Both the position numbers and the translations under genes were made by a program. From the NCBI RefSeq assembly GCF_002295065.1, contig NZ_NSGG01000008.1, positions 186,001-250,000 of the forward strand: 64,000 bases of DNA, in the 5' to 3' direction. The notes beneath the pieces are model-generated. The model worked only from the letters and a program-made list of their open reading frames with translations. It was not told where the DNA came from and ran no database searches. This document shows positions 53,507 to 62,654 of this stretch, in pieces. The DNA comes from Mesorhizobium sp. WSM3859. Lineage in GTDB: Bacteria > Pseudomonadota > Alphaproteobacteria > Rhizobiales > Rhizobiaceae. Each line of letters starts with the position of its first letter. The stretch's first letter is position 1.

Positions 53507-54205
53507 ATGGGTGTGATCCTCGCATTGGCGGCAATCCTTGTGGTGCTTTTCGGCGCCGCGTTGCTCTTTGTGCGCGCGGATCCGACAAGGATGGCTGATA
53601 GTCTCAGGTCGCTTGGACCGGCCTTGCTGGGGCTGGTGGGCGCGCCCATGCTGATCTTCGGCCGCAGCCTCATTGGCGGACTGCTTTTGCTGGCGGCGCT
53701 CGCCTGGGTCGGCTGGATCCGGACGAGGCGACCTCCGGCGCGGGCCGCCGCTTCCAAGCATTCGACGGTGCGCACCGCCGCGCTCGAAATGGACCTCGAC
53801 CATGACAGCGGCAGGCTCGAGGGGCTTGTTCTGGCCGGGCGCTATGAAGGCAAGATGCTTGGCGCGATGGGGCTGACGGATCTGCGCCAGCTTTATGGCG
53901 AGCTGAGCCCCGATCCGGAGAGCCGCCAGCTCTTAGAGACGTATCTTGACGGCCGTTTTCCCGTCTGGCGCAAGGACGCGCAGCCGCACGGTGGCGAAGG
54001 GCTGAGTGTTGCGCCAGGTGCGGGCGCCATGACTAAGGAGGAGGCCTACAAGGTCCTTGGTCTTGAAGCGGGGGCTGCCGCGGCGGATATCCGCAAGGCG
54101 CACCGCCGCCTGATGCAGCGCCTGAACGCTGATGTCGGCGGCACGTCTGTCCTGGCGGCGCGAATCAATGAAGCCAAGGACGTCCTGCTCTCCAATCACG
54201 ATTAG
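53507..54205 (+). CDS. J-domain-like protein (DnaJ/Pam18 type) with degenerate HPD
   Basis: A 232-residue membrane-anchored J-protein. Two N-terminal helices (about 3-22 and 38-70) are followed by a soluble middle region (LEMDLDHDSGRLEGLVLAGR) and a C-terminal J-domain-like part (175-232): MTKEEAYKVLGLEAGAAAAD, KAHRRLMQRL and AARINEAKDVLLSNHD. The diagnostic HPD triplet is Asn207-Ala208-Asp209 instead. HPD is needed to stimulate Hsp70 ATPase, so this protein should not act as a normal co-chaperone. Confidence 0.88.
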   Translation: MGVILALAAILVVLFGAALLFVRADPTRMADSLRSLGPALLGLVGAPMLIFGRSLIGGLLLLAALAWVGWIRTRRPPARAAASKHSTVRTAALEMDLDHDSGRLEGLVLAGRYEGKMLGAMGLTDLRQLYGELSPDPESRQLLETYLDGRFPVWRKDAQPHGGEGLSVAPGAGAMTKEEAYKVLGLEAGAAAADIRKAHRRLMQRLNADVGGTSVLAARINEAKDVLLSNHD

Positions 54206-54248
54206 TCTCCTTCGACGCCGGTACCTTCCGGGAGATTTCAACAGCCGC

Positions 54249-55673
54249 CTATTGCTCGACGGCGTAGCACGAGATTTTCTTGCGTTTCAGCGCATCGCAG
54301 GCCTTCCAGGCGGCATTTTTCGAGCCAAAGCCGCCGAAGCGGGCGCGGTAGTAGGTGGTGCCGTCCTTGTCGAAGGCGACGGTGAAGCCGGAAGCATCGG
54401 CCAGTACCTTCGGCGCCTGCTTGGCGGTCTGGTCGAGAAGGCTCTGAGCTCCGGATTTGGTGGGCGAGGAGGCAACCTGAACCACCCAGCCGGACGGAAC
54501 CGACGACGTCTTGACAGGATCAACCGCCGGCGCGGCGGGTGCCGGTTCGGCATAGGCCGTTACCGCCTGCGATGTGGTCTCCTGCGGCTGAGGAGCCGGC
54601 GCCATGGCGGCCACGGCAACCGTCTTCACCTTCTTGACCTGGATCACGGGCTTCGTCTCTTCGGCGACCTGCTGGGTGTCGTCCTCAACGTCGTCAGCCG
54701 AGGCAACGACAGTGTCGTCCGTCGCCGGCTTTTCGTCCGGTGTTGGTGCTTCATGCTTGGGCAAAAAGACCTTGGCCAGCGTCTTGATCGGGTTGTCGTT
54801 GCCCTTGGCAATGAGATCACCGCCGCCGCGCGTCGAGGCGCGCGGCAGATAGGTGTTGATCAGCGCCGCCATCTGGTTGTCGCGGCTGCGGCCGGAAGCG
54901 CCGCCCATCACCACAGCGACGAGCCGACGATCGCCATCGGCGACGGAGGACACCAGATTGTAGCCCGAGGCGCGGGTGTAGCCGGTCTTGATACCGTCGA
55001 CGCCCTTGATGCGCCCGAGCAGGCGGTTGTGGCCGTTGATGCGCTGGCGGCCGTAGAGGAACGAGCGCTGCGAGAAATAGCCGTAATATTGCGGGTAGTG
55101 CTCGCGCAGAGCGATGCCGAGCATCGCCATGTCATGCGCGGTGGTGAACTGGCCCGGATCGGGCAGGCCGTTGGCGTTGCGGAAGACGGTGCCGTTCATG
55201 CCGAGCTGGCGCGCCTTGGCCGTCATCATGCGGGCGAAATTGTCTTCGCTGCCGCCGAGCATCTCGCCAAGCGCTGTCGCCGAGTCGTTCGCCGATTTCG
55301 TCACGATCGAGAGAATGGCGGTCTCGACCGGAACCGAGCCGCCGGGGCGCACGCCAAGCTTGGTCGGCGCCTCGGCGGAGGCATGCGCGGAAAACGGAAC
55401 CGGCGTGTTCTTGCTGATCCTGCCCTTCGCCAGCGCCTCGAAGGTGAGGTAGAGCGTCATCATCTTGGTGAGTGAAGCCGGATAGCGCCGGCCATTGGCG
55501 TCGGCCGAATAGAGCACCTTGCCGGTCTTGGCGTCGACGACGATGGCCGCGGACTTGGCGGCAAGGGCAGACGCGGCATCGGCGGCGACAATCGTTACCG
55601 CGAGCGCGGCAACCATGATTGCCTTGAAGGAGAATGCAGATTTGGAGACGAAGCCCGACAACGCCTGACGCAC
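54249..55673 (-). CDS. D-alanyl-D-alanine carboxypeptidase with SPOR domain
   Basis: A 474-residue exported penicillin-binding protein (class C type, PBP5/6-like). A signal peptide covers about 1-39. The serine protease motifs are SLTK (Ser67-Lys70), SAN (Ser127-Asn129) and KTG (Lys229-Gly231). A low-complexity Pro/Ala/Thr linker (about 300-395) leads to a C-terminal SPOR domain (about 396-474), which binds denuded peptidoglycan at the septum. It trims D-Ala from stem peptides and may act in division. Start GTG at 55673. Confidence 0.95.
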   Translation of the reverse strand: MRQALSGFVSKSAFSFKAIMVAALAVTIVAADAASALAAKSAAIVVDAKTGKVLYSADANGRRYPASLTKMMTLYLTFEALAKGRISKNTPVPFSAHASAEAPTKLGVRPGGSVPVETAILSIVTKSANDSATALGEMLGGSEDNFARMMTAKARQLGMNGTVFRNANGLPDPGQFTTAHDMAMLGIALREHYPQYYGYFSQRSFLYGRQRINGHNRLLGRIKGVDGIKTGYTRASGYNLVSSVADGDRRLVAVVMGGASGRSRDNQMAALINTYLPRASTRGGGDLIAKGNDNPIKTLAKVFLPKHEAPTPDEKPATDDTVVASADDVEDDTQQVAEETKPVIQVKKVKTVAVAAMAPAPQPQETTSQAVTAYAEPAPAAPAVDPVKTSSVPSGWVVQVASSPTKSGAQSLLDQTAKQAPKVLADASGFTVAFDKDGTTYYRARFGGFGSKNAAWKACDALKRKKISCYAVEQ

Positions 55674-55873
55674 CGTTACTTACCCTGAATTTTCGTTGCC
55701 CCGGAGGCGGCAAAGGGAATGCCTGCCTCACTTCCGGCCAAGCTATCGCGCGCAGCGTTACCAATCCGTTTATGGTAACCGCCGCGTTCACCATTTTTCG
55801 GCAAATCGAGCTTCTCTTTAATCGAATTTTACCGGCCCGGTGCCGCTGGAGCCCCCGCTTACCCAAGGGATTC

Positions 55874-55915
55874 TTGACTTTTGTGCATCGCACAATATAT
55901 TGAGGTGCATTGCAC
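55874..55915 (+). promoter_or_regulatory. Phasin promoter with two PhaR-type operators
   Basis: TTGACT (55874-55879), a 16-bp spacer and TATATT (55896-55901). The spacer contains the perfect palindrome TTGTGC-ATC-GCACAA (55881-55895), and a second palindrome GTGC-ATT-GCAC (55905-55915) sits at the start site. Both carry TGC-N3-GCA, the core of sites bound by PhaR, the repressor of phasin genes in alphaproteobacteria. Binding would block RNA polymerase. Confidence 0.75.
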
Positions 55916-55962
55916 AAGGGCGCCCGGGGCCAAAAGGGCGTTTCAACCAAGGGAAGAATGAA

Positions 55963-56292
55963 ATGACCCAGACCTATGAGGACTTCTCGAAATATGGCAA
56001 GGAGTTTGCCGACACCGGGCTGAAGAGCTTTGCTTCGCTCACCAAGGGCGCGCAGGCGATCGCCACCGAAGCCGGCGAATACACCAAGAAAAGCTTCGAG
56101 GCCGGCAGCGCCGCCGTCGAGAAGCTGTTCGCGGCCAAGTCGATCGAGAAGGCCATCGAGATCCAGACCGATTACGCCAAGCAGAGCTATGAGAGCTTCG
56201 TGGCCGAAGCCAGCAAGATCGGCAATCTCTATGCCGAGCTCGCCAAGGAAGCTTACAAGCCCTTCGAATCGGTGGTCGCCAAGGCGAAGTAA
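55963..56292 (+). CDS. Phasin
   Basis: A 109-residue, almost wholly helical phasin-family protein (MTQTYEDFSKYGKEFADTGL at the start; SLTKGAQAIATEAGEYTKKS; IEIQTDYAKQSYESFVAEAS). Phasins coat polyhydroxybutyrate granules and control their size. The start at 55963 follows GGGAAGAATGAA. Control by a PhaR-type operator upstream and a strong terminator downstream make it a well-defined single-gene unit. Confidence 0.95.
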   Translation: MTQTYEDFSKYGKEFADTGLKSFASLTKGAQAIATEAGEYTKKSFEAGSAAVEKLFAAKSIEKAIEIQTDYAKQSYESFVAEASKIGNLYAELAKEAYKPFESVVAKAK

Positions 56293-56338
56293 TTTCGACC
56301 CATCACAGCCGATACGGCCAACGGGCCTGTGGAAAGGA

Positions 56339-56368
56339 CCCGGTCGCGGAAACGCGGCCGGGTTTTTT
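56339..56368 (+). terminator. Rho-independent terminator after phasin
   Basis: CCCGGTCGCG (56339-56348), a GAAA tetraloop, CGCGGCCGGG (56353-56362) and six T (56363-56368): a strong canonical terminator 46 bp downstream of the stop. Confidence 0.93.
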
Positions 56369-56568
56369 CATGCGCGACGCAACCCGATGCACATTGCCGC
56401 ATTCACGATTGAGAAATTCGCTGAGGTTTGCCCACCTAGCCATATTGTCAGCTAAACAGAAGGGCTTAAAATCGTCCATCGAGAACCTACATGTTGAACT
56501 CGCATGAGGATTCGAAAAGGCTGGACTACGTGACGATCGGTTTGACTGCCACGGCGGGCGTGGTGCGA

Positions 56569-56895
56569 ATGCAAAGTGACGGGGACCGCAACGATCCCGG
56601 TCGCGGTACCGCTGTCATCACGCGCACCAAGACCAAAACCAAAAAGCCCAGTCTCTACCGGGTTCTCATTCTGAACGACGACTACACGCCCATGGAGTTC
56701 GTCGTTCACGTCCTGGAGCGTTTTTTCCAAAAGGACCGCGAGGCCGCCACACGCATCATGCTTCATGTTCACAATCATGGAGTGGGCGAGTGCGGTATCT
56801 ACACATTCGAGGTGGCCGAGACCAAAGTGTCCCAGGTCATGGATTTCGCCCGACAGAATCAGCATCCGCTGCAATGCGTGATGGAGAAGAAGTGA
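56569..56895 (+). CDS. clpS: ATP-dependent Clp protease adaptor ClpS
   Basis: A 108-residue ClpS, which delivers N-degron proteins to ClpA. Landmarks are [20 protein letters not shown] (binding pocket for the N-terminal residue), [40 protein letters not shown] and the end [14 protein letters not shown] 56569 is preferred by homology; an in-frame ATG at 56491 would give a 134-residue form. The neighbouring clpA starts 6 bp after the stop, so the two are co-transcribed. Confidence 0.95.
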   Translation: MQSDGDRNDPGRGTAVITRTKTKTKKPSLYRVLILNDDYTPMEFVVHVLERFFQKDREAATRIMLHVHNHGVGECGIYTFEVAETKVSQVMDFARQNQHPLQCVMEKK

Positions 56896-56901
56896 GGTAA
56901 C

Positions 56902-59367
56902 ATGCCGGCTTTCTCCCAAGGCCTGGAAAAGGCGCTACATCAGGCGCTGACATTCGCCAACGAGCGGCATCACGAGTATGCGACGCTCGAACATCTGCTG
57001 CTCGCCCTCATCGACGACACCGAGGCGGCCGCGGTCATGCGCGCCTGCAACGTCGATCTCGACGAGCTCAAGCACACCGTTCTCACCTATATCGACACCG
57101 AGCTGGATAACCTCGTCACCGGTTACGACGAGGATTCCAAGCCGACGGCAGGCTTCCAGCGCGTCATCCAGCGCGCCGTGATCCATGTGCAGTCGTCCGG
57201 CCGCGAGGAAGTGTCCGGCGCCAACGTGCTTGTCGCCATCTTCGCTGAGCGCGAGAGCCATGCCGCCTACTTCCTGCAGGAACAGCAGATGACCCGCTAC
57301 GACGCGGTCAACTACATCTCGCATGGCATCGCCAAGCGCCCCGGCGCTTCGGAATCGCGCACGCCGCGCGGCGCCGAGGACGAGCAGGGCGGCCAGAACG
57401 GCGCCGAGCCGCAGGAGGAAAACGGCAAGAAGAAGCAGCAGGACGCGCTGACGGCCTACTGCGTCAACCTCAACAACAAGGCACGCGCCGGCAAGATCGA
57501 CCCGCTGATCGGCCGCGACAGCGAGATCAACCGCACCATCCAGGTGCTGTGCCGCCGCTCCAAAAACAACCCGCTCTATGTCGGCGACCCCGGCGTCGGC
57601 AAGACGGCGATCGCCGAGGGCCTGGCCAAGCGCATCGTCGAAGGCGATGTCCCGGAAGTGCTGCAGGACGCGACCATCTTCGCGCTCGACATGGGCACGT
57701 TGTTGGCCGGCACGCGCTATCGCGGCGACTTCGAGGAGCGGCTGAAGCAGGTCGTGAAGGAGCTCGAGGACTATCCGGGCGCGGTGCTGTTCATCGATGA
57801 GATCCACACCGTGATCGGGGCCGGCGCCACCTCAGGCGGCGCCATGGATGCATCGAACCTCCTGAAGCCGGCGCTGTCCTCCGGCGCAATCCGCTGCATC
57901 GGCTCGACCACCTATAAGGAGTTCCGGCAGTTCTTCGAAAAGGACCGCGCGCTCGTGCGGCGCTTCCAAAAGATCGACGTCAACGAGCCGACCATCGAGG
58001 ACGCCATCGAGATCATGAAGGGCCTGAAGCCCTATTTCGAGGAGTTCCACAAGGTCCGCTACACCAGCGAGGCGATCAAGGCCTCGGTGGAACTGTCGGC
58101 GCGCTACATCAACGACCGCAAGCTGCCGGACAAGGCAATCGACGTGATCGACGAGACCGGCGCCTCGCAGATGCTGGTGCCGGAGGCCAAGCGCAAGAAA
58201 ACGATCGGCATCAAGGAGATCGAGGCAACGATCGCTACCATGGCGCGCATCCCGCCGAAGACGGTTTCGGCCGACGACGAGAAGGTGTTGCAGGGGCTCG
58301 ATGTCGAGCTGAAGCGCGTCGTCTACGGCCAGGATACCGCCATCACCGCGCTGACCTCGGCGATCAAGCTGGCGCGTGCCGGCCTGCGCGAACCGGAAAA
58401 GCCGATCGGCTCCTACCTGTTCTCGGGCCCGACCGGCGTCGGCAAGACGGAAGTGGCCAAGCAGCTTGCCGCCTCGCTCGGCGTCGAGCTGATCCGCTTC
58501 GACATGTCGGAGTATATGGAACGCCACACCGTCTCGCGGCTGATCGGCGCGCCTCCCGGCTATGTCGGCTTCGACCAGGGTGGCCTGCTCACCGACGGCG
58601 TCGACCAGCATCCGCATTGCGTGCTGCTGCTCGATGAGGTCGAGAAGGCGCATCCGGACCTGTTCAACATCCTGTTGCAGGTGATGGACCACGGCAAGCT
58701 GACCGACCATAACGGCAAGCAGATCGACTTCCGCAATGTGATCCTGATCATGACCACCAATGCGGGCGCGTCGGATGCGCAGCGCGCGGCGATCGGCTTC
58801 GGCTCGACCAAGCGTGAAGGCGACGACGTCGAGGCGATCAACCGGCTGTTCACGCCGGAGTTCCGCAATCGTCTCGATGCGATCATTCCGTTCGGTTCGC
58901 TGCCGGTGCCGGTCATCCATCAGGTGGTGCAGAAGTTCGTCATGCAGCTCGAGGCCCAGCTCTCCGAGCGTGGCGTCACCTTCGACCTGTCGCCGGACGC
59001 GATCGCGTGGTTGGCCGACAAGGGCTATGACGAGCGCATGGGCGCCCGTCCGCTCGGCCGCGTCATCCAGGAGCACATCAAGAAGCCGCTGGCGGACGAG
59101 GTGCTGTTCGGCAAGCTCAAGAAGGGCGGCACGGTGCGTGTCACCGTCGAGAAGAAGGAAACGGGCGAGTCCGGCCTGAAGCTCGAATCGCTCGCCGACG
59201 AGTCGCCCGTGCAGCCGAAGAAGGAAGAACCGGAAGACACGCCGAAGCCGAAGAAGGCAGTGGCCAAAAAGCCTGCGCCCAAGAAGGCGGTGGGGCAGAA
59301 GCCGGAGCCGAAGGGCAAGGACGGCAACAAGCGGAGCCTTGTGCCGCAACTGCCGCGCAAGGGCTGA
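56902..59367 (+). CDS. clpA: ATP-dependent Clp protease ATP-binding subunit ClpA
   Basis: An 821-residue AAA+ unfoldase. The N-domain (about 1-145) binds ClpS. D1 has Walker A GDPGVGKT (228-235), and D2 carries a second Walker [10 protein letters not shown] and the sensor and arm motifs. The IGF loop ([14 protein letters not shown]) corresponds to the IGL/F loop that docks on ClpP. The C-terminal tail (about 740-821) is an unusual Lys/Pro/Ala-rich extension ending LVPQLPRKG. It is the partner of ClpS and unfolds substrates for ClpP. Confidence 0.97.
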   Translation: MPAFSQGLEKALHQALTFANERHHEYATLEHLLLALIDDTEAAAVMRACNVDLDELKHTVLTYIDTELDNLVTGYDEDSKPTAGFQRVIQRAVIHVQSSGREEVSGANVLVAIFAERESHAAYFLQEQQMTRYDAVNYISHGIAKRPGASESRTPRGAEDEQGGQNGAEPQEENGKKKQQDALTAYCVNLNNKARAGKIDPLIGRDSEINRTIQVLCRRSKNNPLYVGDPGVGKTAIAEGLAKRIVEGDVPEVLQDATIFALDMGTLLAGTRYRGDFEERLKQVVKELEDYPGAVLFIDEIHTVIGAGATSGGAMDASNLLKPALSSGAIRCIGSTTYKEFRQFFEKDRALVRRFQKIDVNEPTIEDAIEIMKGLKPYFEEFHKVRYTSEAIKASVELSARYINDRKLPDKAIDVIDETGASQMLVPEAKRKKTIGIKEIEATIATMARIPPKTVSADDEKVLQGLDVELKRVVYGQDTAITALTSAIKLARAGLREPEKPIGSYLFSGPTGVGKTEVAKQLAASLGVELIRFDMSEYMERHTVSRLIGAPPGYVGFDQGGLLTDGVDQHPHCVLLLDEVEKAHPDLFNILLQVMDHGKLTDHNGKQIDFRNVILIMTTNAGASDAQRAAIGFGSTKREGDDVEAINRLFTPEFRNRLDAIIPFGSLPVPVIHQVVQKFVMQLEAQLSERGVTFDLSPDAIAWLADKGYDERMGARPLGRVIQEHIKKPLADEVLFGKLKKGGTVRVTVEKKETGESGLKLESLADESPVQPKKEEPEDTPKPKKAVAKKPAPKKAVGQKPEPKGKDGNKRSLVPQLPRKG

Positions 59368-59390
59368 TCGGCTCTTATCCCGAATTGCAG

Positions 59391-59416
59391 AAAAGCCCCG
59401 GCGACGGGGCTTTTTT
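59391..59416 (+). terminator. Rho-independent terminator after clpA
   Basis: AAAAGCCCC (59391-59399) / GGGGCTTTT (59406-59414) with a 6-nt loop and a T-run reaching 59416. It ends the clpS-clpA transcript. Confidence 0.95.
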
Positions 59417-59595
59417 GTTGCGAGGAAAAACGTGGAAATGCCGCACGGATCTTGCCGGCGCTTTCGGGCAGGATTTGTGGCTGCCCGCGTAGCCGATGTC
59501 CTCCAACCGCCAATAGATTTTCCTGGATCAATGGAAGACGATGCGCCGCTTTCGGTGCGGTCGCATCCTATGGCCGCGCATGCTATGGCCGGCAC

Positions 59596-60333
59596 ATGTC
59601 GACTTGGACCTCGGACGCCACAACGCCTCGTTCCACCTGGTTCCTGCGTGGTGTCCGCGCGGCCTTTTCCCTGCCTGGCCTGATCCTCATCAGCTCGTTC
59701 ATTGGCTTTGCCGCCTTGGCGAAAGACGCCGGGGTCACGGTCGTACAGGCCGCTTTCATGACCGGAACGGTGTGGGCGCTGCCATCGATGGTCGTGCTGG
59801 TGGGCGCAATCGCATCGGGAGCGGCGCTGCCGGCGGCGATGTTCGCCGTTACGTTGTCCGCCATACGTTTGATGCCGATGGTGATGGCGCTAGCACCCGA
59901 GATGCGCGCCGGGAAAACCCGGCAATGCGTGCTCTATCTCCTGGCGCATTTCGTGGCCGTGACCTCCTGGGTGCTGGCCATGGAGCGCCTCAAGCGCGTC
60001 CCGCCTCACATGCGTACGACTTACTATACCGGCCTCGGCGGCACGCTGGTGACGACGAATGTCATCGTCGTGACCGTCGTCTATGCAGTGGCGGATGCGC
60101 TGCCGTCCGCCGTTTCGGCGGCGTTGCTGATGTTGACGCCGATGTATTTCCTGACCTCGTTGTGGGGGTCCGCACGCGAACGGGCAGGGCATGTGGCAAT
60201 GGTCCTGGGCCTCGTCCTCGGACCGGTCTTCCACATAGTGTTGCCGCAGATCGATTTGCTGGTTGCCGGACTGATCGGCGGCACGGTGGCCTATGGCTTG
60301 CACTTACGGCGGCGCAAGGTGCGCGTGGCGTGA
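59596..60333 (+). CDS. AzlC-family permease (branched-chain amino acid export type)
   Basis: A 245-residue membrane protein with five or six helices and the AzlC family pattern (GVRAAFSLPGLILISSFIGF, AAMFAVTLSAIRLMPMVMAL, YYTGLGGTLVTTNVIVVTVV). With AzlD it forms a two-component exporter; the partner gene overlaps its end by 4 bp (GTGA). The ATG at 59596 has only a weak site. Export of branched-chain amino acids or analogues is expected by analogy, not shown. Confidence 0.88.
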   Translation: MSTWTSDATTPRSTWFLRGVRAAFSLPGLILISSFIGFAALAKDAGVTVVQAAFMTGTVWALPSMVVLVGAIASGAALPAAMFAVTLSAIRLMPMVMALAPEMRAGKTRQCVLYLLAHFVAVTSWVLAMERLKRVPPHMRTTYYTGLGGTLVTTNVIVVTVVYAVADALPSAVSAALLMLTPMYFLTSLWGSARERAGHVAMVLGLVLGPVFHIVLPQIDLLVAGLIGGTVAYGLHLRRRKVRVA

Positions 60334-60680
60334 GTTACTTTTCTAGCGGCGCCTGGTGGTGGCCATACATGTTCATTCTCGTCGCCGGTTTCGCCGCGAC
60401 GGATATCTGGCGCTTCCTCGGTGTCTATCTTGGCGGCAAGCTTTCCGAAGATTCAGACCTGTTGGTACTGGTTCGCACCATGGCGACGGCGCTTGTTGCC
60501 GCCGTCATCGGCAACCTGATTGTCTTTCCAGGCGGCGCGCTTGCGCACACTTCGCTTGGCTTGAGGATTGGGGCGGTGGCCCTGGGTTTCGTCGCCTATC
60601 TGGTGTCGGGAAAGCGCATGGTCGTCGGCATCGCCACAGCCGAGTTTCTGCTGCTGGCGGGACTTTATCTGGGCTTTTGA
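60330..60680 (+). CDS. AzlD-family small exporter subunit
   Basis: A 116-residue protein with four hydrophobic helices (YMFILVAGFAATDIWRFLGV, LVRTMATALVAAVIGNLIV, IGAVALGFVAYLVSG and VVGIATAEFLLLAGLYLGF), matching AzlD, the small subunit that pairs with AzlC. It begins GTG overlapping the azlC stop. Confidence 0.85.
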   Translation: MSYFSSGAWWWPYMFILVAGFAATDIWRFLGVYLGGKLSEDSDLLVLVRTMATALVAAVIGNLIVFPGGALAHTSLGLRIGAVALGFVAYLVSGKRMVVGIATAEFLLLAGLYLGF

Positions 60681-60692
60681 TTTCGCCCCATC

Positions 60693-61121
60693 TCAGCCCG
60701 CCAGAGCCGCCCGGACCTTGCCGGCATTCTCGGCCAGCACCTCTGGCTTCTCCATCTGCCCGGAATGCGGCTTCAGCGGCACGCCTTCGAAGCGCGGCAC
60801 GACGTGGACATGTAGATGGTAGACGGTCTGCCCGGAAGCCGGCTCGTTGAACTGCATGATGGTGACGCCATCGGCATCGAAAGCCTTTTTCACCGCCACC
60901 GCCACCTTCTGCACGACCGCAAACAGCGGGGCGAACGTTGTCGGATCGGCGTCGAGGATGTTGCGCGACGGCGCCTTCGGCACGACCAGCGTGTGGCCCG
61001 TGCCTTGCGGCATCACATCCATGAAGGCGACGACCGCGTCGTCCTCATAGACGCGGTGCGAGGGGATCTCGCCGCGCAGGATTTTCGCGAAGATGTTGCC
61101 GGGATCATAGGCTTCGGCCAT
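60693..61121 (-). CDS. HIT-family hydrolase
   Basis: A 142-residue HIT-fold protein. The catalytic histidine triad is HLHVHVVP (about residues 97-104), and the N-terminal half has the usual IFAKILRGEIPSHRVYEDD and MDVMPQGTGHTLVVPKAPSR. HIT enzymes hydrolyse nucleotide phosphoramidates or dinucleotides; the physiological substrate is unknown. ATG at 61121 has a GGGAGTG site. Confidence 0.95.
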   Translation of the reverse strand: MAEAYDPGNIFAKILRGEIPSHRVYEDDAVVAFMDVMPQGTGHTLVVPKAPSRNILDADPTTFAPLFAVVQKVAVAVKKAFDADGVTIMQFNEPASGQTVYHLHVHVVPRFEGVPLKPHSGQMEKPEVLAENAGKVRAALAG

Positions 61122-61270
61122 GGGTGACACTCCCAATTGCATTCGCCGTCCGGTGTAGCGAAGCCGCGGATAGGCGGCAAGGCGTTCAGGCGAGATCGAC
61201 GATGCCCACGACGTACTCCCTGCTATTGCATGAGCGCCGGCATTTGCGGGAAGCCACTGACCGCGAGACC

Positions 61271-62485
61271 TTATTCCCCGAGGTCCTTGCGGAAGGGCGT
61301 GTGCTCTTCGAGATATTCGCCCATGCGCTCGACCTCGCGCCGCTCGCGCCTGAGATAGTCGGCGACGGCGTTGCGCAAGTCGGGATGCGAAATGTAGTGC
61401 GCCGAATGCATGGTCACCGGCCGGTAGCCGCGCGCCAGCTTATGCTCGCCCTGTGCGCCTGCCTCCACCACTTTGAGCTTGCGGTCGATGGCGAAGTCGA
61501 TGGCCTGGTGATAGCAGACCTCGAAATGCAGGAAGGGGTGATCCTCGATGCAGCCCCAGTTGCGGCCGTAGAGCGCGTCGGAACCGATGAAGTTGATGGC
61601 GCCGGCGATATAGCGGCCGTTGCGCTTTGCCATCACCAGAAGGATGTCGTCGGCCATGCGCTCGCCGATCAGCGAGAAGAACTGCCGATTGAGATAGGGC
61701 CGGCCCCATTTGCGGCCGCCAGTGTCCATGTAGAAGGCGAAGAAATCGTCCCAGGCGCTTTCGGTGATGTCCTTGCCGGTCAGCCAGTCGATCGAGATGC
61801 CGTCGGCCAGCGCCTCGCGGCGCTCCTTCTTCATCGCCTTGCGCTTGCGCGAAGCAAGCGTGGCGAGGAAGTCGTCATAGGCCGAAAAGCCTTCGTTGAA
61901 GAAATGGAACTGCTGGTCGGTGCGATGCAGGAAGCCCGCCGCTTCCAGTGTCGCGACGTCGGGCTCGCTGGCGAAGGTGACATGCGCGGAAGAGACGCCG
62001 AGCTTGTCGGTCACGAGCTTCAGGCCTTCGGCGAGGCCGGCCTTCACTGCGCCCGCCTCCTCGCCTTTGCTGACCAATAGGCGAGGGCCGGTGACCGGCG
62101 TGAACGGCACAGAGCATTGCAGCTTGGGATAGTAGCGGCCGCCTGCGCGTTCGAAGGCGTCGGACCAGCCATGGTCGAAGACATATTCACCCTGGCTGTG
62201 CGATTTGAGATAACAAGGGACAGCGCCGAGAAGCCTGCCCTGCGCCGTTTCCAGCCGCAGGTGATGGCCCTGCCAGCCAGTGCGCCGGACAGCACAGCCG
62301 GAATCTTCCAAGGCGCTCAGAAAGGCGAATGAAACCAGCGGGTTGTAACCGTTTTCTTTATCGCCACGTGTGGTTCCGGCAAAGCCGTCCCATTCCTCGC
62401 AGCTGAAGGCGCCGATGCCTGCCGCAACGCGGATCGCATAGTCCGCGTTCGCTGCCCGTCCATCGTCGTCGTCGCCTTGATCCAT
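61271..62485 (-). CDS. DUF482-type GNAT-fold acyltransferase
   Basis: A 404-residue protein of the peptidogalycan/DUF482 family, related to the FemABX GNAT fold. Landmarks are NPLVSFAFLSALEDSG, CYLKSHSQGEYVFDHGWSD, and YYPKLQCSVPFTPVTGPRLL, then the C-terminal GNAT part with NWGCIEDHPFLHFEVCYHQA and RKLKVVEAGAQGEHKLARGY. The acyl donor and target are not known. It ends with an acidic/basic tail. Its upstream region contains the GAGCATGATG repeat. Confidence 0.85.
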   Translation of the reverse strand: MDQGDDDDGRAANADYAIRVAAGIGAFSCEEWDGFAGTTRGDKENGYNPLVSFAFLSALEDSGCAVRRTGWQGHHLRLETAQGRLLGAVPCYLKSHSQGEYVFDHGWSDAFERAGGRYYPKLQCSVPFTPVTGPRLLVSKGEEAGAVKAGLAEGLKLVTDKLGVSSAHVTFASEPDVATLEAAGFLHRTDQQFHFFNEGFSAYDDFLATLASRKRKAMKKERREALADGISIDWLTGKDITESAWDDFFAFYMDTGGRKWGRPYLNRQFFSLIGERMADDILLVMAKRNGRYIAGAINFIGSDALYGRNWGCIEDHPFLHFEVCYHQAIDFAIDRKLKVVEAGAQGEHKLARGYRPVTMHSAHYISHPDLRNAVADYLRRERREVERMGEYLEEHTPFRKDLGE

Positions 62486-62541
62486 GCGGCTTATTTAAGC
62501 GTCCTCAGGGCTGCTACAAGTCACGTTTCAGGCACCGCCTA

Positions 62542-62646
62542 GAGCATGATGCCGAAAAGTGTGAAGCGGTTTTTCGGACGACATCATGCTCTCTCTTTGA
62601 TTAATTTAGAGGCGGATCCGATTTCAGGTCGCTTCGACCTGAAATC
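62542..62646. repeat. Two palindromic repeats upstream of the DUF482 gene
   Basis: GAGCATGATG (62542) to CATCATGCTC (62591) is a ~50-bp palindrome containing GCCGAAAAGTGTGAAGCGGT; a degraded copy lies at 44961-45003. A second, perfect hairpin GATTTCAGGTCG-ctt-CGACCTGAAATC occupies 62620-62646. Both lie between two minus-strand genes (DUF482 and the glycerophosphodiesterase), so they are 5' to the first and 3' of the second. Confidence 0.8.
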
Positions 62647-62654
62647 ATCCGGCT

